A DNA stretch of 5,215 nucleotides from NCBI GenBank assembly GCA_903831485.1, contig CAIKXW010000437.1, positions 1 to 5,215 of the forward strand, written 5' to 3'. Position numbers and translations under genes: made by a program. The notes under the pieces were generated by a model. The model made no database searches, had not been told where the DNA came from, and saw nothing but the letters and a program-made list of their open reading frames with translations. Positions 1 to 4,751 of this stretch are shown one piece after another. This stretch comes from an uncultured Alphaproteobacteria bacterium (GTDB lineage Bacteria > Pseudomonadota > Alphaproteobacteria > Caulobacterales > Hyphomonadaceae). The first letter of the stretch is position 1. Every line of letters starts with the position of its first letter.

Positions 1-1
1 T

Positions 2-139
2 GACATCACCACGATCTTCATGATGCAGAACAACGAAGCCTCGCAGGACTTCCGGCCGCTGCACGCCCAGTGGGTGTATGGCGGCTATTCGCCTGCGACC
101 ACGTCCGGACCGGCGGCGCCTGCCGCACCTGCGCAGTAA
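2..139 (+). CDS. C-terminal end of a protein, possibly a beta-lactamase-family serine hydrolase (5' truncated)
   Basis: An open frame enters from the left edge and ends at TAA 137-139, leaving 45 residues. They begin DITTIFMMQN, continue through HAQWVYGGYS and finish in a low-complexity Pro/Ala/Thr tail (PAAPAAPAQ). In beta-lactamase-fold serine hydrolases (class C/esterase type) the last beta strand often reads as a hydrophobic run ending in F-M-x-Q, and the last helix often ends with a V-Y pair. Both patterns are visible here, which is the only reason for the functional suggestion. The catalytic SxxK and YxN motifs would lie outside the window, so the family is a guess. The reading frame itself is well supported: the codon bias is normal and a terminator-like hairpin follows 24 nt after the stop. 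Confidence 0.6.
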   Translation, partial: DITTIFMMQNNEASQDFRPLHAQWVYGGYSPATTSGPAAPAAPAQ

Positions 140-163
140 CTGATCGACCGAGACGAGATGCAG

Positions 164-193
164 CAGGCCCGGCTCGCAAGGCCGGGCCTGTTT
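164..193 (+). terminator. Hairpin, probable intrinsic terminator of the upstream gene
   Basis: A perfect 10-bp GC-rich stem pairs CAGGCCCGGC (164-173) with GCCGGGCCTG (181-190) across a 7-nt loop. It is followed by only three T residues (191-193). It lies between the stop at 139 and the acyl-CoA dehydrogenase start at 255, where a terminator for the upstream gene is expected. The short T run makes it a weak or bidirectional terminator rather than a textbook one. Confidence 0.6.
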
Positions 194-240
194 GCATCTG
201 GCGCTTGGTGGTGCAGGCAATAAGGTGAGCGGAAGAGAAC

Positions 241-246
241 GAGGAG
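241..246 (+). promoter_or_regulatory. Ribosome binding site of the acyl-CoA dehydrogenase
   Basis: GAGGAG lies 8 nt before ATG 255. It decides the start against the in-frame TTG at 192, which would add 21 residues lacking family resemblance and overlap the terminator T run. Confidence 0.75.
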
Positions 247-254
247 ACAACGGG

Positions 255-1520
255 ATGATGAACGAAGAACACATGAGCGAGCTCAACGACCTGCGCATGT
301 CGGAAAAGGGCCGTCCGCTCTATGAGAAAGTGAAAAGGCACATCGTCGAAAACGTCGCTCCGATCCTCGAGGAGTTCGACGCGCTCGACCACGAGAAGAC
401 CGATCGCTGGTCGTGGCATCCGCGCCAGCTCGAGCTGCTGGATGGTGCGAAGAGACAAGCCAAGGCCGCGGGCCTGTGGAACTTCTTCCTGCCCAACGCC
501 GAGACCGGCGAGGGACTTTCCAATCTCGACTACGCCTATATCGCCGCCGAACTCGGCAAGTATCACCTTGCCTCCGAATCGCTGAACTGCTCGGCGCCGG
601 ATACCGGAAACATGGAAGTGCTGGAGCGCGTCGGCACGCCCGAGCAGAAGAAAACGTGGCTGGAGCCACTGCTCAATGGCGAGATCCGGTCGGCCTATGC
701 GATGACGGAGCCGAATGTGGCCTCGTCGGACGCCAAGAACATCTCGACCTCCGCCGTGCTCGAGGGCAATGAGTGGGTGATCAACGGCGAGAAATACTAC
801 ATCTCCAACGCGGGCGATCCGCGCTGCAAGATCATGATCACCATGGTCAAGACGAGCCCGAATGCGCCGACGCATCTGCAGCAGTCGCAGATCCTGGTGC
901 CGATGGACACGCCCGGCGTGAAGGTGATCGGCCCGATGCATGTCTTCGGCGCCGACCATGCGCCGCGCGGCCACATGCACATCAAGTTCACCAATGTGCG
1001 CGTGCCGAAGGAGAACATCCTGCTGGGCGAAGGCCGCGGCTTCGAGATTTCGCAGGTCCGCCTCGGGCCGGGCCGCATCCACCACTGCATGCGCACGATC
1101 GGCAAGGCGGAGGCGGCGCTGGAGATGATGATCAAGCGCGGCCTGTCGCGCGAGGCGTTCGGCCAGCCGCTGATCAAGCTGGGCAAGAACCCGGAAGTCG
1201 TCTCGCGCGCCCGCTACGACATCGAGCAGATGCGCCTGATGGTGCTGAAGGCGGCGAAGGCGATGGACGTGCTGGGCAACAAGGAAGCGCGCATCTGGGT
1301 GTCGATGGTGAAGTCGATGATCCCCGAGATCACCTGCCGCATCATCGACGAGGCGATCCAGGTGCATGGCGCAACCGGCATCTCGCAATGGACGCCGCTC
1401 GCGGAACTCTATGCCGACGTGCGCCACCTGCGCTTTGCCGACGGCCCGGACGAGGTGCACCACATGGTCGTCAGCCGCGCGGAGATCAAGAAGTACGAGC
1501 CGGGGCGGAATGCGCCGTAG
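255..1520 (+). CDS. Acyl-CoA dehydrogenase, ACAD10/ACAD11-like (FadE2-like) group
   Basis: This predicted cytoplasmic FAD enzyme would oxidise an acyl-CoA to the 2,3-enoyl-CoA and pass electrons to an electron-transfer flavoprotein. It has 421 residues, the usual length for bacterial members. The N-terminal helical domain covers about 1-145. The FAD-binding beta domain opens with AYAMTEPNVASSD (about 148-159). The C-terminal helical domain carries LGPGRIHHCMR (270-280), R299-x-x-F302-G303, the FAD-contacting QVHGATG (369-375) and LRFADGPDEVH. Asp396 in that last motif falls where ordinary acyl-CoA dehydrogenases have the catalytic Glu, a mark of the ACAD10/11-like branch. Mammalian ACAD10/11 act on 4-hydroxyacyl-CoAs, so that substrate class is possible here but is only inference. 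The ATG at 255 is preferred because GAGGAG (241-246) lies 8 nt upstream; ATG 258 and 273 are alternatives, and an in-frame TTG at 192 has no support. Human ACAD10/11 are fused to a kinase-like domain, which is absent here. Confidence 0.95.
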   Translation: MMNEEHMSELNDLRMSEKGRPLYEKVKRHIVENVAPILEEFDALDHEKTDRWSWHPRQLELLDGAKRQAKAAGLWNFFLPNAETGEGLSNLDYAYIAAELGKYHLASESLNCSAPDTGNMEVLERVGTPEQKKTWLEPLLNGEIRSAYAMTEPNVASSDAKNISTSAVLEGNEWVINGEKYYISNAGDPRCKIMITMVKTSPNAPTHLQQSQILVPMDTPGVKVIGPMHVFGADHAPRGHMHIKFTNVRVPKENILLGEGRGFEISQVRLGPGRIHHCMRTIGKAEAALEMMIKRGLSREAFGQPLIKLGKNPEVVSRARYDIEQMRLMVLKAAKAMDVLGNKEARIWVSMVKSMIPEITCRIIDEAIQVHGATGISQWTPLAELYADVRHLRFADGPDEVHHMVVSRAEIKKYEPGRNAP

Positions 1521-1615
1521 GGGCGCTATCACGCGATCCGGCTGCTTGGCGCCTTGTCATTCGAAGTCCTGACCCCGTCGAAGACTTGGAAAGGCGGTGC
1601 GCGAAGCGGATGGAT

Positions 1616-2554
1616 CTATCTGGAGGATTGGAGCGCCCCGCGCAGCACGTCGGGATTGTAGAGCGAGCGATCGGCTTCCTTGAACAGCGGGCCGATGAGA
1701 CTGGTCAGGTCGCTGATGAAATCGGGCGGCGCATGTCCGGTGCGAATGTCGTCCGCCACGGAGGCGAAGCGCGCGCTCATCGCCTCCAGCGCGGCCCTCG
1801 CCTCTCCGCCGACGAAGCGCTCGTGCAGTCGCTCAAGCCGCTCGCGTGCAGCGCGGATGTAGAAGAGCTTCACCTCGGCTGGCGCGTCCTTCGTGAGCAG
1901 GATCGTGGAAGCGGACATCACGACGGCATAGTCGTCGAGATAGTCCGCCTTCTGCGTTGCGGCAGGATCGGCGCAGTGCGCGATGTCGAGGCTGTCCATG
2001 TATGCCAGCACAGATTCGAATACGTAGGGCGGCGGCGGCTGGCCGTCGAATTCCTCGACAATAAGGCCGCGCACCTTGTCTTCGAACAGCTTCGATTTGC
2101 GGTCCGTGATCTGTGAGCCATCGCGCGCGGCGAGATCCGGGATGGGTACGGGGTCGAGGGCGTCGTTGCCGCGAACCTTCGAGAACAGGCTGGAGGTGAC
2201 GTCCGCCGTGCCGGGTGCGCCGGAGACGCCGGCGATGAAGAAGTCCGCATTGCCGCGGCCGTTGATGTGGCAGGACGAACAGGACAGACCCATCCGCGCG
2301 GCGGCCCCGCCGAGAAGGGCTGGCGATTCGAAGGCGATGCGGCCGAGGGTGAGCTTCAGGCTTTGGCCATCAGGCATCCTGGGCGGAGGCGTCTCGCAGG
2401 CGACGGGCGCGATGGTCAGCGCCTTCACCGCGTCTGCCTGAGGCGCGATCCAGCGCAGGGCGCGCAGGCTATCGGGTGTAACCGGGGCTGTCGCTTCAGG
2501 CGCGCTGGCGCAGGCCGCGAGTGCGAGCAACAGGCCAGCGGCGGCGAGTTTCAG
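1616..2554 (-). CDS. One-heme c-type cytochrome lipoprotein, distantly cytochrome c peroxidase/MauG-like
   Basis: The predicted 312-residue protein is an envelope lipoprotein that carries covalent heme. From a CTG start at 2554 it begins MKLAAAGLLLALAAC, a compact lipoprotein signal with Cys15 as the lipidated residue. A single heme c motif, CSSCH (92-96), sits after an LGRIAFESPALL segment, the order seen in the N-terminal heme domain of cytochrome c peroxidase/MauG proteins. After it come NGRGN, SGAPGTADVTSS and DPVPIPDL (134-141). The second heme motif of those di-heme enzymes is absent, so peroxidase activity should not be assumed. Cys53 and Cys194 are extra and could form a disulfide. 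No ATG, GTG or TTG lies in a useful place: TTG at codon 9 would leave too short a signal, and the next ATG (codon 60) would remove it. GGAG at 2562-2565 is 7 nt before the CTG. CTG at 2575 is an in-frame alternative adding seven residues. The start overlaps the TPR stop by four bases, implying translational coupling. The distal heme ligand and substrate are unknown. Confidence 0.85.
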   Translation of the reverse strand: MKLAAAGLLLALAACASAPEATAPVTPDSLRALRWIAPQADAVKALTIAPVACETPPPRMPDGQSLKLTLGRIAFESPALLGGAAARMGLSCSSCHINGRGNADFFIAGVSGAPGTADVTSSLFSKVRGNDALDPVPIPDLAARDGSQITDRKSKLFEDKVRGLIVEEFDGQPPPPYVFESVLAYMDSLDIAHCADPAATQKADYLDDYAVVMSASTILLTKDAPAEVKLFYIRAARERLERLHERFVGGEARAALEAMSARFASVADDIRTGHAPPDFISDLTSLIGPLFKEADRSLYNPDVLRGALQSSR

Positions 2555-3474
2555 GATTTCGCTCCGCCGATCCAGCGGCGCAGTTCCTCGGCTTCCTCGC
2601 AGCCGAACTTGCAGATGCGCTCGAGCTTGACCAGCTGGGCGTCTGCCTTCGCGAGCTGGCCGGTCTCGACATAGTATTCGCCGAGATACTCGTTGGCGCC
2701 GCGGTGCTCGGGATCGAGCTTCAGCGCCGCTGAGTAATAGCTGATCGCCACGTCGTAGTTGCTGAGCTTGCGGTTCGCGAAGCCCTGATAGGTGAGCACG
2801 TCCGGGTGCGGGCCAAGCGCCACGCCGGCGGCGCGCAGCGACCACAGGGCGTCCTCGTAGCGGCCCTCATTTATGAGTCCCGCGGCCTGGAGGTAGGCGG
2901 CGTCGCCATCGTTGAGCGAGGCGAAGTGAGTCATCGCGCCGGAAAGCTGCATCGGGGCGGACGGGTTGGCGATGGCTGCATCGACCTGCGCGATGGCGGC
3001 GTTGATGGCTGCAGCCTCGGCGCAGGCGCCGGCGCATTTCGCCTTAAGGCCTTCAAGCGCCGTTTTCTGTTCGGCGGCCTTGCCGGCATCGCCCTGCTTT
3101 GCTTCCACCGCGCCAAGCCAGCCGCGCGCCATGGCGTGGTTGGCATCGTACTTCACGGCGTTGCGGAGATACTTTCGGGCGTTGCTGAAATCCTGCTGGC
3201 CGACCTGAGCCAGGGCCATCATGAAGTTCGCGTTCGCGTCCTTGCCCGCCACATCGAGCACGTCGTCGAAGGCTTTCTCGGCCTGCTTGTAGTTCTGCGC
3301 CTTGAGATACTCGAGCCCCTGCGAATAGCGCTTGGCAGGATCGCCGGAGCCGGATGCGGTGGGCCCGCTGCCCCCACCCCCACCCGATCCACCCCCGCCG
3401 GCGGCGAGCGCGGGCGTCTGGGCAAGCAGTGCGACTGTCGCGGCGGCGAGCAGCAGAAGGCGGCTGGACTTCAT
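2551..3474 (-). CDS. Secreted tetratricopeptide-repeat protein with two CxxxC motifs
   Basis: The 307-residue protein is predicted to be periplasmic. A Sec signal (MKSSRLLLLAAATVALLAQTPALA, cleavage near 24/25) is followed by a Gly/Ser-rich linker (about 26-44). TPR-like helical hairpins then follow at roughly 49-79, 80-112 and 113-143, and again at 192-221, 225-257 and 259-287; AISYYSAALKLDPEH is a clear TPR second helix. Two Cys pairs are spaced CxxxC: Cys147/Cys151 (CAGAC) at the end of the first TPR block and Cys288/Cys292 (CKFGC) at the end of the second. TPR proteins act as protein-binding scaffolds, and no enzyme motif is seen. ATG 3474 is preferred over ATG 3489, which would add MGGRL, because GGAGG lies 7 nt before ATG 3474. 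The gene follows the 228-aa lipoprotein gene by 93 nt and overlaps the cytochrome gene, so a scaffold or assembly role for that cytochrome is a reasonable inference. The partner is unproven. Confidence 0.9.
   Translation of the reverse strand: MKSSRLLLLAAATVALLAQTPALAAGGGGSGGGGGSGPTASGSGDPAKRYSQGLEYLKAQNYKQAEKAFDDVLDVAGKDANANFMMALAQVGQQDFSNARKYLRNAVKYDANHAMARGWLGAVEAKQGDAGKAAEQKTALEGLKAKCAGACAEAAAINAAIAQVDAAIANPSAPMQLSGAMTHFASLNDGDAAYLQAAGLINEGRYEDALWSLRAAGVALGPHPDVLTYQGFANRKLSNYDVAISYYSAALKLDPEHRGANEYLGEYYVETGQLAKADAQLVKLERICKFGCEEAEELRRWIGGAKS
2562..2568 (-). promoter_or_regulatory. Ribosome binding site supporting a CTG start
   Basis: Read on the minus strand, GGCGGAG lies inside the last codons of the TPR gene. 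Its GGAG is 7 nt before CTG 2554-2552, ideal spacing. It supports CTG as initiator of the cytochrome gene, within the CTGA overlap with the TPR stop codon. Confidence 0.6.
3371..3396 (-). other. G-quadruplex-capable tract coding for the Gly/Ser linker
   Basis: On the coding (minus) strand there are four G runs of 5, 3, 5 and 5 bases, separated by loops of 6, 1 and 1 bases. This satisfies the usual G3+N1-7 quadruplex pattern. It encodes the GGGGSGGGGG part of the linker just after the TPR protein's signal peptide. The G richness may simply follow from glycine codons (GGG/GGT). Confidence 0.6.
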
Positions 3475-3481
3475 GAGGCGT

Positions 3482-3486
3482 CCTCC
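3482..3486 (-). promoter_or_regulatory. Ribosome binding site of the TPR gene
   Basis: Read on the minus strand, GGAGG lies 7 nt before ATG 3474-3472. It selects this start over ATG 3489, which lies upstream of the site. Confidence 0.75.
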
Positions 3487-3567
3487 CATGTGGACTGAGC
3501 GATGCTACACTCGTCGCGATCGTTCGGCACGCGGAAAAAGCGCTGGCGGACGTGACGCAAGGGTCAG

Positions 3568-4254
3568 CTATTCCTCGCCCTGCAGGGCGAAGATGGCGGT
3601 GACCAGCTCGATGATTTTCATCGTCTGCACGCCGTTGGCCTCGTGGTCGGGGACGCCGGACCGGTCGCGTATGGCGATGGCGAGTTCGTCGTCCTCCAGG
3701 TTGGCGCCGCGCAGGGCTTCGCGCGCCGCGGCCTTCAGAAACGCCTTGATCGCCGCCGGATCGCCAGCGGTTATGACCGGGTCCTTCTCCGGCACATCAC
3801 GTAGCGTCACGCCTGGATGTTTCGCGGCCAGAGCGGCGAACTTTTTCCGCTCAAGCGGCGGCAGGAGGAAGAAGGCCGCGTCCTTCGCGAGAACGAGGGT
3901 GACATGGTAGCGGCCATCCTGGCTCCCCTCCCCGCCATCGGCCTGCAGAAGAATGAGGTCCTCGCCCATCGATACAGGGGCGAACCGGGTGGGCTCCTCG
4001 CCTTCCTCGTCGATCTTCATGACGTGGGTGCGGCTGGCGGCGTCCCATCCGACGCGTTCGCAGCCTTCAGCCGACTTCACCGTGTAGGGCGGGCTGCTGG
4101 CCGTCGCCTCGCAGTAATCCCCGGGCGCAACCACCGGGCGAGACGGACGGTCGGCCAGCGGTGCAAGATCGATGTCGGACCGGTAGGCGCAGCCGGCAAT
4201 GCCCAGCATCGCCATGCCCAGAGCTGCAAGTCCCGAAGCCAGCCTGCCAAACAT
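3568..4254 (-). CDS. Lipoprotein of unknown function
   Basis: I do not recognise this 228-residue protein. It starts with a lipoprotein signal (MFGRLASGLAALGMAMLGIAGC) whose lipobox IAGC puts the lipidated residue at Cys22. The mature part has two further cysteines, Cys48 and Cys65, that could form a disulfide around an SPPYTVKS segment. A mixed alpha/beta-looking region follows, containing RYHVTLVLAKDAAFFLLPPLERKK-like hydrophobic strands, then a helical, charged C-terminus (KAFLKAAAREALRGANLEDDELAIAI). There is no heme motif, TPR or catalytic signature. The start at ATG 4254 is set by GAGGAG at 4261-4266, 6 nt upstream. It is the first of three leftward genes whose products are all exported, followed after 93 nt by the TPR gene. 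That gap has no convincing terminator, so co-transcription is likely but not certain. Confidence 0.85.
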   Translation of the reverse strand: MFGRLASGLAALGMAMLGIAGCAYRSDIDLAPLADRPSRPVVAPGDYCEATASSPPYTVKSAEGCERVGWDAASRTHVMKIDEEGEEPTRFAPVSMGEDLILLQADGGEGSQDGRYHVTLVLAKDAAFFLLPPLERKKFAALAAKHPGVTLRDVPEKDPVITAGDPAAIKAFLKAAAREALRGANLEDDELAIAIRDRSGVPDHEANGVQTMKIIELVTAIFALQGEE

Positions 4255-4267
4255 TTAGGTCTCCTCG

Positions 4268-4296
4268 CAGGCCCGACATTGGCCTGTCCGGCAGGC
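4268..4296 (-). promoter_or_regulatory. Overlapping alternative hairpins in the leader of the lipoprotein gene
   Basis: Immediately upstream of the GAGGAG ribosome binding site (4261-4266), CAGGCC (4286-4281 on the minus strand) can pair perfectly with GGCCTG (4273-4268) across a 7-nt loop. The same segment can instead pair with the earlier GCCTG (4296-4292), giving a 5-bp stem with a 5-nt loop. The two pairings exclude each other. The downstream hairpin ends one base before the binding site. The inverted repeats are certain; a regulatory role is inference. Confidence 0.4.
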
Positions 4297-4543
4297 GGAA
4301 GGAAGGCAGCGCTCGCCTGGCCGCCGGCGGCAGCGGAACGTGGCGGGAACGGAACTACTGTGCCGGCGTCAGATCGCTGCGCCGAAATGATCAGGTCCCG
4401 GCCAGACGGCTTACAATCTGCCCTACCGACCCGGAACGGGGCTCAAAGGATGACGCCGGACGCTGTGTTACGCGGAATATCGGCGGGAACTGCTTGAACG
4501 CGAGCGACATCCGACGGATGAAGGCGCTTAACGCATTTACGAG

Positions 4544-4574
4544 GCATGGCCCGGGGGGCCTGCGTCATGGACGC
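4544..4574. repeat. Two tandem small hairpins upstream of the dnaK promoter
   Basis: The first pairs GGCCC (4548-4552) with GGGCC (4556-4560) across GGG. GCA (4544-4546 region) and TGC (4561-4563) extend it, with one bulged T. The second pairs GCGTC (4562-4566) with GACGC (4570-4574) across ATG. They end 13 nt before the promoter -35 element. They could be a protein-binding site or a weak upstream transcription block; no T run follows. Confidence 0.4.
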
Positions 4575-4587
4575 GTGACAGATATCT

Positions 4588-4617
4588 CTTGAGCCTGACC
4601 TGCCAGTTCCCATATGT
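4588..4617 (+). promoter_or_regulatory. RpoH (sigma-32)-type heat-shock promoter of dnaK
   Basis: CTTGAG (4588-4593), a 15-nt spacer and CCCATATGT (4609-4617) match the heat-shock promoter pattern (CTTGAA / CCCCATNT in E. coli; CTTG with C-rich T-A-T -10 in alphaproteobacteria). One base differs in the -35 hexamer. A start site at about 4622-4626 would give a leader of roughly 125-130 nt before the dnaK ATG. dnaK is a classic RpoH target, which supports the call. No convincing vegetative promoter was found beside it. Confidence 0.75.
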
Positions 4618-4735
4618 GCCCCAGCCCGCAGGGGACTTCCCGGTTTCCTGCGCGCAATCAGATTGTAGACTTAGGGGTCGTCCAAGCCGGGTGCTGCTCG
4701 TCAGGCCCAGACCATGGATGGGGCGGCCGCCGCAG

Positions 4736-4741
4736 AAAGGA
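4736..4741 (+). promoter_or_regulatory. Ribosome binding site of dnaK
   Basis: AAAGGA lies 10 nt before ATG 4752. The palindrome GGCGGCCGCC ends 4 nt upstream, so local folding could affect access to this site. Confidence 0.6.
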
Positions 4742-4751
4742 CGTTTGTAGA

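Larger units (their letters stand above)
4255..4751. other. Divergent intergenic control region between the lipoprotein gene and dnaK
   Basis: This 497-nt stretch has no convincing gene on either strand. Short open frames that cross it are Arg/Pro/Gly-rich and lack ribosome binding sites. Contents seen are the lipoprotein leader hairpins (4268-4296), five copies of GGAAC (starting at 4335, 4346, 4351, 4433 and 4486), two hairpins (4544-4574), the RpoH-type promoter (4588-4617), and a palindrome GGCGGCCGCC (4722-4731) close to the dnaK ribosome binding site. No tRNA or recognised small RNA was found in 4300-4540. Confidence 0.7.

Noticed and set aside
18..1532. A 504-codon open frame on the minus strand opposite the acyl-CoA dehydrogenase
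   Set aside because: It is antisense to a clearly recognised enzyme. The product is rich in Arg, His, Leu and Ala, with no domain. Such frames are common opposite GC-rich genes.
1560..1591. Hairpin between the converging dehydrogenase and cytochrome genes as a shared terminator
   Set aside because: The stem has a mismatch and a 14-nt loop, and no T run follows on either strand. No convincing terminator is seen in this gap.
773..2116. A 447-codon plus-strand frame spanning the dehydrogenase end and the cytochrome gene
   Set aside because: It is out of frame with the dehydrogenase and antisense to the cytochrome lipoprotein. Its composition is low-complexity and there is no ribosome binding site.
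2555..2845. N-terminal extension of the cytochrome reading frame up to an upstream start at 2845
   Set aside because: The extra 97 residues are an Arg-rich shadow of the TPR gene and would bury the lipoprotein signal in the middle of the protein.
3475..3567. Terminator or promoter between the 228-aa lipoprotein gene and the TPR gene
   Set aside because: A GCGC followed by five T on the minus strand is present, but the possible stem is only 3-4 bp. No clear -35/-10 pair was found.
4400..4430. tRNA-like fragment on the minus strand (TCGGTAGGGCA resembles a D-loop)
   Set aside because: No anticodon stem, T-arm or acceptor pairing can be made; only a weak 7-bp stem with a mismatch is present.
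4493..4498. A second CTTGAA heat-shock -35 element
   Set aside because: No C-rich CCATNT-like -10 element lies at 11-18 nt downstream.
3817..4592. Plus-strand open frames across the lipoprotein gene and the dnaK control region
   Set aside because: They are antisense to the lipoprotein gene for much of their length. The products are Arg/Pro/Gly-rich with no motif or ribosome binding site.
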